A DNA stretch of 33,577 nucleotides from Actinomycetota bacterium (GTDB lineage Bacteria; Actinomycetota; Geothermincolia; Fen-727; Anoxymicrobiaceae): the NCBI GenBank assembly GCA_020062425.1, contig JAGUWJ010000053.1, forward strand, positions 1 to 33,577, read 5' to 3'. A model generated the notes under the pieces. The model did not search any database. It worked only from the letters and a program-made list of their open reading frames with translations, and was not told the DNA's origin. Shown in pieces: positions 9,126 through 18,714 of this stretch. Each line of letters starts with the position of its first letter. Positions within the stretch are counted from its first letter, which is position 1. Both the position numbers and the translations under genes were made by a program.

Positions 9126-10106
9126 TCAGGTGCCGATGCTGGCTAGCTCCTCTTCGAAAGCGTCCTCGGCCGCAAGAAGCTCCCAGACGGGCGGACCCTC
9201 GAGGCTGTCCACCTTCATTATTCTCTTGAACAGCCACGGGCCGATGCCACGCTTGCCGATCAACCCGGAGTAGACGGCAGCGGCAGTCGCGGTACCACCG
9301 AACACCCATCCGAACCACCTTATGAGCAGGTGGGCGACTATCGCGAAGTCCATGGTGATGCCGAACATGACAAAGAGCAGGTCGGCATCTAGCCTCATGA
9401 TCTCCAGGTATTTTTCGTACTTGTCCTCAGGCCGCTCGAGGCCCTCCTCCATCTCGTAGCCTTCCCGGAACCACTTTGTCATCCAGTTGAGCATGACCGG
9501 TGTGAAAACCGTGCCGTAGGCGATGAGAATCCTGACCACGTCCGAGCCGAGCCACGGGAAGAAGTTCGTCCACTTCCAGTTCTCGAAAGCTCTTCTGTCC
9601 TTGGAGAAGAAGCGCTGGTAGCCTTTCTTGTCCCACCCGTTGACCAGGATGAACCAGAACGCGAGGTGGGCGATCGTGGTCTGGAGAGCTGCCCTGTAGT
9701 ACTTGCCTTTCATCAGAAGGTTGTAGGTGACCCAATAGCCTAAGATCCCCTGGGTCACGTTGGTGAACGTGAAACCGCTCACGAGCCATCCGGGGATCTT
9801 CTCGTAGCCGCTGACCTGCATGGTCTCCCAATCGGGAACCGACCACAGCAGGTTCGCCCCGGACGGCACGAACAGCAGTGAGAGGAACAGGAGCGTCTTT
9901 GTGAAGTACTGGTTGTTGAAAACGACGTCGCCCTTTTCCAACTTCCTGACGAGACGTTTGGCAGCCTCTGGTACTTGAAGGTCGAAGCTGTCCGGTCGTG
10001 GGTCCTTAGTGCCGCTCTCCGCCTGCAGCTTTCTCAACTGGCGAAACGCGGAAAGCGCGAACAAGGACCCTAGACCGTAAGACCAGAAGACATCCACCTG
10101 AACCAT
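9126..10106 (-). CDS. Hypothetical multi-pass membrane protein
   Basis: 326-aa ORF with several hydrophobic segments (for example FLSLLFVPSGANLLWSV and AHLAFWFILVNGW). Lies between the SDR and TetR genes on the same strand. Confidence 0.7.
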   Translation of the reverse strand: MVQVDVFWSYGLGSLFALSAFRQLRKLQAESGTKDPRPDSFDLQVPEAAKRLVRKLEKGDVVFNNQYFTKTLLFLSLLFVPSGANLLWSVPDWETMQVSGYEKIPGWLVSGFTFTNVTQGILGYWVTYNLLMKGKYYRAALQTTIAHLAFWFILVNGWDKKGYQRFFSKDRRAFENWKWTNFFPWLGSDVVRILIAYGTVFTPVMLNWMTKWFREGYEMEEGLERPEDKYEKYLEIMRLDADLLFVMFGITMDFAIVAHLLIRWFGWVFGGTATAAAVYSGLIGKRGIGPWLFKRIMKVDSLEGPPVWELLAAEDAFEEELASIGT

Positions 10107-10142
10107 GTGATTCCCTCCATCTACCGCTGCGGATTGATAACC

Positions 10143-10757
10143 TCAAGTCCGGACGGCCAGGCCGTTCAGCACCATGTCCATGATTGTCTCGCGCCAGGCT
10201 TCTTTCAGCTCATCGTCGAACTCCGGTGCCGCGGACAACCGCCTGGCCGCCTCGAACAGCATCCCGTTGATGGCGTACGCCGTCTCGCGGGTATGTATCT
10301 CCGGATTGAGGAACCCCTTTTCAATTCCGTTCCTGAGATACATCTCCGTATATGAAGCCATGAGTTCGAAGAACTCGTTTATCTTCCTGGTGATCGCCTC
10401 GTCTATGAAGAGAGTCTCATACCAGAGGAAATGCTTGACCTCACGGTTGTCCTCTATGAGGGCAATGAACCTGTCGCCGATATTGGCAAGCGTCTGTCTG
10501 TACTGGTCTATCGTGCTGACACCTTGCGGTGGCTCCAGCGTCAACACCTCCGCTATTCGCTTGATAATGCTGTTGATGACTGACGTAGCGATCTCCAGCT
10601 TGTTCTTGAAGTACCTGTAAAGTGTGCCGCGACCCACGTCCAACTCAGCCGCAATGTCACCTATCCCCGTGTTGTGGTATCCCTTTTCACCAAATACGTC
10701 CAGCGCCGCATCGATTATCTGATCGCGTCTTATCCCTGCGACATCTATCCTTGCCAC
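10143..10757 (-). CDS. TetR/AcrR-family transcriptional regulator
   Basis: RRDQIIDAALDVFGEKGYHNTGIGDIAAELDVGRGTLYRYFKNK helix-turn-helix. A GTG start at 10757 follows GGAGGT. Confidence 0.9.
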   Translation of the reverse strand: MARIDVAGIRRDQIIDAALDVFGEKGYHNTGIGDIAAELDVGRGTLYRYFKNKLEIATSVINSIIKRIAEVLTLEPPQGVSTIDQYRQTLANIGDRFIALIEDNREVKHFLWYETLFIDEAITRKINEFFELMASYTEMYLRNGIEKGFLNPEIHTRETAYAINGMLFEAARRLSAAPEFDDELKEAWRETIMDMVLNGLAVRT

Positions 10758-10776
10758 TTTGCACCTCCGCTCTAGA

Positions 10777-10829
10777 GAACATACTGTCATATTATCGAAC
10801 AATATGTCACTATTAGGAATTATATGTTC
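10777..10829. promoter_or_regulatory. Candidate TetR operator: nested inverted repeats upstream of the tetR start
   Basis: Outer GAACATA (10777-10783) / TATGTTC (10823-10829); inner CATATT (10788-10793) / AATATG (10801-10806). AT-rich island in GC-rich DNA. Confidence 0.5.
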
Positions 10830-10914
10830 CATCCGCTTTCTGGGTCAATCCTGGCGCTTTCTCCGGACTTTGAAGCCTGAAGGATGAGATGCCCTTTGAG
10901 AGAAGAAAAGCAGC

Positions 10915-11307
10915 ATGGAGACATTCAGGGTCAAGACCTCGTCGCGCACGGATCTCGTTGACATCACTGGAGAGGTGGCAAAGGCGGTTGCCGGGTCTGG
11001 CCCCCGAGACGGGATATGCGTGGTCTACGTTCCTCACACCACCGCGGGAATAACCATCAACGAGAACGCCGACCCCTCAGTACGGCACGATATCATGTCC
11101 GTACTGGACGGCATGGTTCCGTGGGACGGACCATACCGGCATGCCGAGGGGAACTCGGCCGCCCACGTGAAAGCATCACTGGTGGGATTCACAGCGGTAA
11201 TACCCGTCGAGAAAGGCAGACTCGCTCTCGGAACGTGGCAGGGCGTCTACTTCTGCGAGTTCGACGGACCCCGGACGCGCCAGGTGCATGTGCAGCTGGT
11301 GACCTGA
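10915..11307 (+). CDS. YjbQ/UPF0047 family protein
   Basis: VVYVPHTTAGITINENADP, HAEGNSAAHVKASL and LGTWQGVYFCEFDGPRTRQVHVQ are characteristic YjbQ motifs. Confidence 0.93.
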   Translation: METFRVKTSSRTDLVDITGEVAKAVAGSGPRDGICVVYVPHTTAGITINENADPSVRHDIMSVLDGMVPWDGPYRHAEGNSAAHVKASLVGFTAVIPVEKGRLALGTWQGVYFCEFDGPRTRQVHVQLVT

Positions 11308-11334
11308 GAACCCGATTGAAAGGCCCGGTACGCT

Positions 11335-13593
11335 GTGAGCCTCAAGCCGACAAGAATCTTCCTGCGGGTACTGGCCACGGTCCTGCTTCTCCTGATCCCG
11401 GTCGCTCATGCAGGTTGCGGCAGCAAGCCCGCCATAGACACGGATCGCCTGGAGGGCGCCAGGATAGTTTCGCGTACATCGGGCAAGTACTTCGAAACGT
11501 ACCGCAACGGCAGGTGGAGCCTGCACCTCATAAAGGGCTTCAACATCGGAACCTCGATCCCCAATCACTGGCCCGGGCAGCTCGCTATACCCAAGAGCGA
11601 CTACAGCCGGTGGTTCGAGCAGATAAGCGAGGCCAACGCCAACACCATCCTGGTGTACACGATATTGATGCCCTGGTTCTATGAGGCCCTGGAGGAGTTC
11701 AACAGGACCCACCCGGGCAAGGAACTCTGGCTGGTCCAGCAGATCTGGCCTCGCGAGCTGGCGGATAACCTGGACATGTACGAGACCTCCCGCGCCGACG
11801 AGTACCGCAGGGAGATAAGGAACGGCATAGACGTGCTGGCGGGTGAGGCGGACATCCCGAGGCGCAAGGGAGAGGCCTGGGGCAGGTACCGCACCGACGT
11901 TATGCCGTACACCCTGGGCGTCCTTCTGGGAAGGGAGCTCCTCGCCGAGGAAGTCGAGGAGACCAACCAGAGCTACGCGCAGGCGAAAGGCAGCGCGGCA
12001 AGAGCGCCGCACGAGGGACGGTACGTACGGACCACGGGAAAGGCTTCAGCCATCGAGATGTGGTGCGCCGAGATGTCGGACCGGGCGGCGGAGTACGCGC
12101 GTAAGGGTTATGGATGGCTGGTGCCCGTCGGGTTCGTGAGCTGGCCTACCCTCGATCCGATGGTCCACCCCACCGAGTTCACCCCGGGTGGCGTCAAGTC
12201 GAAGGAGGTCGATGATTCTCAGGTCCTCGACCCCAACCATATAGAGGCCGGGCCCGATGGGCTCGCCGGTCTGTTCGGAACGTACCAGATCTACCCGTAT
12301 TACCCGGAGTTCATGTACCGGGAACCGGGGTACGCCGAGTACAGCGACGAGTACGGCGTTCTGCGATACGGCGGCTACCTGCGCCAGTTCATGTCCATCC
12401 ACCCCGACTACCCGGCGGTGATAGGAGAAATAGGTCTCTCCACCAGCATCGCCACAGCCCACGAGCACCCCGAAGGACTCAAGCACGGGGGCATCAGCGA
12501 GGAGCAGCAGGGTATAGGAGTCGCGAGGATCGTGCGCAGCATCGTCCGGGAAGGATACGCCGGAGCCTTTATCTTCGAGTGGCAGGACGAGTGGGCGAAG
12601 AAGAACTGGGTGACCTACCCGTACATGGTGCCGTATGAACGGCACGTGCAGTGGCACAACGTGATGGACCCCGAACAGAATTTCGGGATACTCGCAATGG
12701 ACCCCGACCACGTTCCCTTTGAGGGGAAGACCCGCGTATGGCAGACACCCCGGGAGGAGGAAAAAACGGGCGGTATCAGGGCAATATACCAGGACCACGA
12801 CGCGGCGTTCCTTTACATTGAGCTCGAGTTCACAGCGGGCGGCGCTGCGGCCCTCAAGCCGGGCGGGTCCCCGGAAGTGGAGCTCCTCATCGGCATCGAC
12901 ACCGTGGGTCCTGAACACGGTACCACCAGGCTGCCCGTCGAAGGTCTGCCCGAACTGCCTCAAGGCGCGGAGTTCCTGCTGCGGGCGAGCGCGGGGTCGG
13001 CGAAGCTCCAGGCGAGGCCCGACTACAACAAGGCCACCTCACGCTTCTCAGCGGCGCCGTCGGACGATCCTGTTTTCGAGGACGTCGTCTACCTCATCAA
13101 CAGGGCGCAGGTCTCGCAGGAAGACGGCACATACTTTCCCGAAATAACCACCAACGCAAGCATCCTGAAGTACGGTGTGTTCATGACGGCAAGCCCCGCC
13201 TACGATTCACTCGCACACTGGTACGTGGACTCGAAGGGGACGCGGGTCCGCATAAGGCTGCCGTGGACCATGATCAACGTCAGCGACCCATCGTCGCCTA
13301 GAGTGATACTGGACCCGCGCAAGCTCCCACCCGGTCCCGCCATCATCCAGGGTATCGGGTTCGGCTACCTGAGGACTGATGACATGAGAGGCGTCCACCT
13401 CTATACCGCTCTTACAGAGGGTGGGGCTCTCGCAGACTTCCAGCCGGCGGACGGCCGCGCTTTCTCCGTGGAGGCGAAAGCGTATCGGTGGAAGGGCTGG
13501 GAGGATGCCCGCTACAGGGAGCGCCTGAAGAAGAGTTACACGGCCGTGGTAGAAATGTACAAGGACCTGGCGCCACCCGCCCCGGGCGAGTGA
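11335..13593 (+). CDS. Putative lipoprotein with glycoside-hydrolase-like TIM barrel and C-terminal beta-sandwich region
   Basis: GTG start; signal and lipobox-like VAHAGCGS; KGFNIGTSIPNHWPG; NTILVYTI; VIGEIGLS; IFEWQDEW, which resemble GH TIM-barrel strands. Confidence 0.68.
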   Translation: MSLKPTRIFLRVLATVLLLLIPVAHAGCGSKPAIDTDRLEGARIVSRTSGKYFETYRNGRWSLHLIKGFNIGTSIPNHWPGQLAIPKSDYSRWFEQISEANANTILVYTILMPWFYEALEEFNRTHPGKELWLVQQIWPRELADNLDMYETSRADEYRREIRNGIDVLAGEADIPRRKGEAWGRYRTDVMPYTLGVLLGRELLAEEVEETNQSYAQAKGSAARAPHEGRYVRTTGKASAIEMWCAEMSDRAAEYARKGYGWLVPVGFVSWPTLDPMVHPTEFTPGGVKSKEVDDSQVLDPNHIEAGPDGLAGLFGTYQIYPYYPEFMYREPGYAEYSDEYGVLRYGGYLRQFMSIHPDYPAVIGEIGLSTSIATAHEHPEGLKHGGISEEQQGIGVARIVRSIVREGYAGAFIFEWQDEWAKKNWVTYPYMVPYERHVQWHNVMDPEQNFGILAMDPDHVPFEGKTRVWQTPREEEKTGGIRAIYQDHDAAFLYIELEFTAGGAAALKPGGSPEVELLIGIDTVGPEHGTTRLPVEGLPELPQGAEFLLRASAGSAKLQARPDYNKATSRFSAAPSDDPVFEDVVYLINRAQVSQEDGTYFPEITTNASILKYGVFMTASPAYDSLAHWYVDSKGTRVRIRLPWTMINVSDPSSPRVILDPRKLPPGPAIIQGIGFGYLRTDDMRGVHLYTALTEGGALADFQPADGRAFSVEAKAYRWKGWEDARYRERLKKSYTAVVEMYKDLAPPAPGE

Positions 13594-13600
13594 TCGGCCG

Positions 13601-15034
13601 CTACGGTTTCGCGCCGCCGGCATCCGAGTAGATCAGCCTCTTGGACTCCCCCCACTTCCTCCTTCGCGTGTAGTAGGTGACATAGGCCTTTGTGCGCCAC
13701 CAGGTGTTCACCTGGCGGTAGCCCACGTTGTCGAGCACCGCGTAGACGCACAGCTTGAGGAGGGCGGGCAGTCTCGGGTAATGCCCATAGGCCACACCCT
13801 CGATGAATATCGCAATGAGCGAGACGATGACCCCGTAGAGCACCGCCACGGCGAGGAACAGGTAGAGGAACCTGAAATCGACGAGGTTGAGCGCCACGCC
13901 CGTGATGACCATGATATAACCGACCAGCTCGAACATGGGTCCCATGAGCTCGAAGAACACGTAGTACGGCATGGCCAGCATTCCGATCACACCGTATCGA
14001 GGGTTGAGAAGCATCTTTCCGTTGTAGTTCAGAGACTCGATCAGCCCCCTCTGCCACCGGTCCCTCTGCCTCGCTACCCCCTTCCAGCTCTCCGGCACCT
14101 GGGTCCAGCAGACAGGGTCGGGAAGGAAGTACATCCGGTAGGGGCGCTTCACGCTTCTCAGGTACCGGTGCATGCGGACCACCAGCTCCATGTCCTCCCC
14201 GACCGTCTCCCTGTTGTAGCCCCCGATGTCGATCACGGTCCGACGGTCGAAGCCTCCCAGCGCGCCGGAGATGATGAGCATTGCTCTGAACGCGGACCAG
14301 CCGACCCTCGCCCCCAGGAAAGCGCGCAGGTACTCCACTATCTGCACGTTCGCCCAGTAGTTCCGCGGCAGCTTGACCTTGGTCACCCTGCTGCCCGCTA
14401 TCTCGCAGCCGTTGGCGATGCGGATCACACCGCCCGTGGCAACGGTGTCGTCCGGCCTCTCCATGAAGGGCCTGGCTATCTTGAGCAGGGCGTCGGACTC
14501 GACCAGCGAGTCCGCGTCGACCACGCAGATGATGTCGTGCACGCTTACATTGATGCCGGCGTTCAGCGCATCGGCCTTGCCGCCGTTGACCTTGTCCACC
14601 ACCACCAGGTTCTCGTACGCTGATGAGATGTAGACCCCGTTCACTATGGCGCAGGGGACTTTGCAGTCGTTCAACCTGGTTATCCGCTGGAGGCCGAATT
14701 CCCTCTTCAACCGCTCGAGGGTGGAGTCTGTTGACCCATCGTTGATGACCACCACCTCGAAGTGGGGGTACCTCAGACCCAGCGCCGCTCTGGTCACCTC
14801 GATTATCACCGACTCCTCGTTGTACGCGGGGATGAGAACGGAGATCGAGGGTGTGAGCGGTGAGCGGAACACCTCCTCCAGATCAACAGCCCTGGAGCGC
14901 CCCAGGTACTTCCTGGTCTCGATGAGCGCGGCACCGAACAGCACCAGGTACGTGGAGTTAAGAAGGACGAAGTATACGAATACCATGAGGTTGAACATGA
15001 GGAAGACGCCGCTCGCTATCTCCTGGAACCTCAT
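13601..15034 (-). CDS. Family 2 glycosyltransferase, membrane-embedded, processive type
   Basis: SVLIPAYNEESVI, VINDGSTDST, VVDADSLVE, and QRDRWQRG (QxxRW) with flanking TM helices. Confidence 0.9.
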   Translation of the reverse strand: MRFQEIASGVFLMFNLMVFVYFVLLNSTYLVLFGAALIETRKYLGRSRAVDLEEVFRSPLTPSISVLIPAYNEESVIIEVTRAALGLRYPHFEVVVINDGSTDSTLERLKREFGLQRITRLNDCKVPCAIVNGVYISSAYENLVVVDKVNGGKADALNAGINVSVHDIICVVDADSLVESDALLKIARPFMERPDDTVATGGVIRIANGCEIAGSRVTKVKLPRNYWANVQIVEYLRAFLGARVGWSAFRAMLIISGALGGFDRRTVIDIGGYNRETVGEDMELVVRMHRYLRSVKRPYRMYFLPDPVCWTQVPESWKGVARQRDRWQRGLIESLNYNGKMLLNPRYGVIGMLAMPYYVFFELMGPMFELVGYIMVITGVALNLVDFRFLYLFLAVAVLYGVIVSLIAIFIEGVAYGHYPRLPALLKLCVYAVLDNVGYRQVNTWWRTKAYVTYYTRRRKWGESKRLIYSDAGGAKP

Positions 15035-16140
15035 GTCCCTCTCGCGTCCTTTCCGTTCGAGTCCCTCATGTACGCAGTCTCGAGGACCTCCGCCGCCAGT
15101 TGGCCCTCCTCGCTCTCCGCGGCTTGCAGCGCTTCTTTCAGCACTGCGCGCCCATGGTCGCCGAGGAGGTTGAGGGCCGCGGCGCAGCTCCTTTTGACGT
15201 CCACGTCAGGATCCGCCAGCCCCTCCTTCAGCGCAGCCAGCGCTCCATCGCACTCAACCCGTCCGAGAGCCTCAGCCGCCTCTATCCGGACCAGGCCGTG
15301 ACTGTCGGCCATCGCCCTGAAAAGCGAGGGGCATGCCTTGGGGTCCCCCAGAAGACCCAGCGCCCTGGCTGCGACCGACCTGACTTCCGCGTCCAGGCTT
15401 TCGGTGTAGCGGGCTATCACCCCATACATGCCTGGGTCCTCCATCAGCCCGGCGACCCTCAACAGGAAGAGGAGCCGATTTCTGTCCTCGTTGCCCTCTT
15501 TGAGCCACTCCATTACGTACGGCGCGAACTCCCTGCGCCTCTCGAGCAGCAGCTCGGCCACCCTGATGTTACGGAGATCCTGGTGCGCATACAGGTACCC
15601 GGCGACCCCTTCAATGGCCTCGGGAGTGCCGATGTGTGACAGGGAATCGAGGCAGGCGAATACTACGAACGGTTTTCTGCTGTCGCTCAAGGCCGAGAGC
15701 AGTGCCTGGACCCCTCTCTCGGATCCCGATATCCCCAGGTGAAAAGCCGACTCCGCCTTCTTCGCGCCGCGGGCTGTCCGCACGTTGTGGATGTCCTCAG
15801 CGACGTATCCGAGTCTCTCGGAGATGAATGTGAGCTTTTCTCTATCGGGGCCTTTCAAGGCAGGAGCTGCATCCAGCAGGACCTTCTCGAGCGCGCCCCT
15901 GTCGCGTTTCTTCACAACGGCGCCCTCGAGCCTGTCAGACGCGTCGGCCGGTGCGGAGCCGTCGGTCAACACGGTCCAGACAGAGGGCTCGATACGCTTG
16001 ATCCTCGCGCTGATACGCCGTTCTCGCCATGTGTTCACATACCTGAGAAACGTCAGGGAGAGCAGAGTCAAAACGACGATCGCAAGGAAAGCGCCGATTA
16101 CGATGACGAGTGCGTCAGCCAGCTGGGAGCCGTATTCCAA
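15031..16140 (-). CDS. HEAT-repeat protein with N-terminal TM helix
   Basis: LVIVIGAFLAIVVLTLLSLTFL TM helix, then tandem HEAT-like helices (EVRSVAARALGLLGDPKACPSLFRAMADSHGLVRIEAAEALGRVE). ATGA overlap with the GT2 gene. Confidence 0.82.
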   Translation of the reverse strand: MEYGSQLADALVIVIGAFLAIVVLTLLSLTFLRYVNTWRERRISARIKRIEPSVWTVLTDGSAPADASDRLEGAVVKKRDRGALEKVLLDAAPALKGPDREKLTFISERLGYVAEDIHNVRTARGAKKAESAFHLGISGSERGVQALLSALSDSRKPFVVFACLDSLSHIGTPEAIEGVAGYLYAHQDLRNIRVAELLLERRREFAPYVMEWLKEGNEDRNRLLFLLRVAGLMEDPGMYGVIARYTESLDAEVRSVAARALGLLGDPKACPSLFRAMADSHGLVRIEAAEALGRVECDGALAALKEGLADPDVDVKRSCAAALNLLGDHGRAVLKEALQAAESEEGQLAAEVLETAYMRDSNGKDARGT

Positions 16141-16247
16141 ATCAGTGATCTCCTCGGAGGTTTGATCCGCGCCAGCCAGATTCTAGCACAGACAGGTTGC
16201 GCGGATGTCATGCCGGCCGGCATGGACCCTCAGAAGGAAGGTCCCGC

Positions 16248-18485
16248 TTACCTCCAGGAGCGGATGACGGCTTCAATCTCGGGCTTCAGTCTGGCGCTGT
16301 CACTCCAGAGGCCCCAGTGGCGGCCGCACTCCCCCTCACGGTACTCTTTCCACTGCTCGTCGAACGCCTCGAAGTAGAAGTACTCCACTCCGCGCCGGTG
16401 CGCCCATTCCATGAACTCATCCAGGTATCGAGCCGCGTTCCGCGGGTTCGGGACTGCCGCACCGACCGTGGCTCCGCCGGCAGGCCACCCCGTCTCAACG
16501 ATAACCTTCTTGTCGTCCGCGACCCCCTTGACCTGCTCGTAGCAGTACTCGAGGCTCTCAACTGCGTCTTCCACCGCCACACCCTCCCAGTAGGGATAGA
16601 GGTTCAAGATTATTACATCGCACTCTGCCGCCAGCCGCGGGTGGGTTATCCACTCGCGCCAGGTATCGCTGGTAGCTGTGATCGCACCGCTCGCCTTGAC
16701 CTGGCGTATATAGCCGATGAGCTGGTCTTCGCTGAGGGCGTCGGTGAACAGAACCTCGTCACCGACGACTGCGAGGTCAACCTCGCCACGCTCCACCTGC
16801 GCGATGAGCGAGTCGACCTCCTTCTGATTCCGGGCCAGGTCAGTGTAGATGTCACAGCCGGCGGCGACCCTGAGGCCCCTCTCGATGGCGAGGCCCGGCA
16901 TGGCGTCCCATTCGCCCTGGCTGCAGAAGGTCCTTATCCAGCGGGTGAACGGGGCTATCCTGTCCAGCAGGGTCGCCACGCGGGTGACTGAGACCCCGGC
17001 GCCATCGAACGGGTCCTCCGTCAGGTAAGGGCTGAAGCAGAGCCCGTAGAGCACATCGGAGTTGCCGCAGGGCGGCATACCCGAGAAGCGGTCGAAGTAT
17101 ATGGGCCGCTCGACTATCACATCGGGGCCGTCCACGACGGTAAGCCTTGTTGACACCTGCAGGTCGGGTCCGGCGTGTTCGTTGACGAGAAGAGTGACCC
17201 GGGTCCCGGCCGGAACCCGCAGGTCCTTCGCGGGGAGGGCGCCGCCTTCCTGCGTGAAGTATTCGACCCTGATGTCGGAGTCGGTATCCGCGTGGTTCTG
17301 GACGCAGAGCCACTGCTCGAAGTACGGGCCGGTGTACCCTTCGGCGAGGAACCAGCTCCTGTCGGCCTGGGGGACCCCCAGCGCGCAGTGCCCGCCCTCG
17401 AAGAACAGGCCAGGCCGCGAGAAAGAGTAATAGAGCGGCCGCTCGGCAAGGAACGGTGATTCGCACTCGAGCCGCACACTGACGTCCCTGCCGCATCCGA
17501 CCTCGTCGGGCACGAAGACCGTGCGCCTGCTCTTGCCGCCCACCAAGTACGATCTCTCGACAACGGGACCCTGGCCTTCCCCGAACTTGTACGATGCGTC
17601 GACCGTGATCTCGGAACTGCCGGGGTTCTGGAGGGTCAGCCACTGCTCGAAACCGGGCCTGGTGGTCCCTTCCGCGAAGAAGTACCCGCGGTCGAGCGAG
17701 TCGGCGCCCATCACGCAGTGGCCGCCTTCCCAGTGATAGCTGCCGGTACCCATGTAGTCGAAGTACATCGGGCGCTCTGCGACGACGGGCCGGTCGGACT
17801 CTACCTTGACGGAGACATCCTGGCCCGGGCCCACCAGGTCGTTCACCTTGAAGGTTGCCCTGGAGCCGGCGGGAACCGACAGCCCCCCCTTCACCCGTTC
17901 ACCGGAACCGGTCTGGAAGCGGAAGGTGAGCCCCGCTGCAAGGTCGTTGGGATTGAGGATGCAGAGGTACTCCTCGAAGCCTGCCCCGGTGTAGCCCTCC
18001 GCGAAGTACCAGACTCGCGATGCAGACCTGGCACCCTGCACAATATGGCTTCCGGGATCGCGGCCCTGGTACATGAAATAGATGGATCTCTCCACCGCCA
18101 GGCTCTCTATCCCCGAGGTGACGACGACCGAGACCTCTCTATCCGGCCCGACCACCCGGTTCACGTCCACGGTCTGCCTTGACCGCGGGGCAATCTCATA
18201 GGATAACTCGAGGGGGCGGGATCCGTTGAAGAGAAAGGTGATATCGATATCCGCTTCGAACTCCTCCGGGTTCCCAATGCAGATGAACTCGTGGAACCCC
18301 GTCCCCGTGTAGCCCTCGGCGAAGTACCATCTATGGTTCTCGGCCCCCGGGGCGGCAGGCGTCAGCGTCAGAGCGGCGGCCTGCGCGGTCAGTACCATCA
18401 GCGCCGCTATCGCCACCCTGAGCAGCAGCGCGGAAAAGCCGACCCGTGAACCGTGATATGGGAATACCCGATGCATGCTTCTCAT
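16248..18485 (-). CDS. Secreted protein: four YFAEG-type repeats plus C-terminal GH17-like (beta-1,3-glucanase-like) domain
   Basis: Signal peptide; repeats beginning WYFAEGYTGTGF, WYFAEGYTGAGF, YFFAEGTTRPGF and WFLAEGYTGPYF; then VIILNLYPYWEG...VIVETGWPAGG...FYFEAFDEQWKE. Confidence 0.8.
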   Translation of the reverse strand: MRSMHRVFPYHGSRVGFSALLLRVAIAALMVLTAQAAALTLTPAAPGAENHRWYFAEGYTGTGFHEFICIGNPEEFEADIDITFLFNGSRPLELSYEIAPRSRQTVDVNRVVGPDREVSVVVTSGIESLAVERSIYFMYQGRDPGSHIVQGARSASRVWYFAEGYTGAGFEEYLCILNPNDLAAGLTFRFQTGSGERVKGGLSVPAGSRATFKVNDLVGPGQDVSVKVESDRPVVAERPMYFDYMGTGSYHWEGGHCVMGADSLDRGYFFAEGTTRPGFEQWLTLQNPGSSEITVDASYKFGEGQGPVVERSYLVGGKSRRTVFVPDEVGCGRDVSVRLECESPFLAERPLYYSFSRPGLFFEGGHCALGVPQADRSWFLAEGYTGPYFEQWLCVQNHADTDSDIRVEYFTQEGGALPAKDLRVPAGTRVTLLVNEHAGPDLQVSTRLTVVDGPDVIVERPIYFDRFSGMPPCGNSDVLYGLCFSPYLTEDPFDGAGVSVTRVATLLDRIAPFTRWIRTFCSQGEWDAMPGLAIERGLRVAAGCDIYTDLARNQKEVDSLIAQVERGEVDLAVVGDEVLFTDALSEDQLIGYIRQVKASGAITATSDTWREWITHPRLAAECDVIILNLYPYWEGVAVEDAVESLEYCYEQVKGVADDKKVIVETGWPAGGATVGAAVPNPRNAARYLDEFMEWAHRRGVEYFYFEAFDEQWKEYREGECGRHWGLWSDSARLKPEIEAVIRSWR

Positions 18486-18714
18486 CTCATGTCTGTTCGC
18501 CCGGTCAGGAAGCTCTCAATAGTCTTATTCGACATGCTGCAGCGCTAGATTAATGATGTATATCAATATCTGATGAAAAACGTTACGGGACCGGATCCTT
18601 GACGCGATTCCTACAGAGGGGCCCGGACAGCGCAGGACTGAAGCTCCTGACGACTGGAGGGGCTTACAGGGATATAGTGTATTAAATGGTCAGAACCGTG
18701 ATAATGTGTATGTT

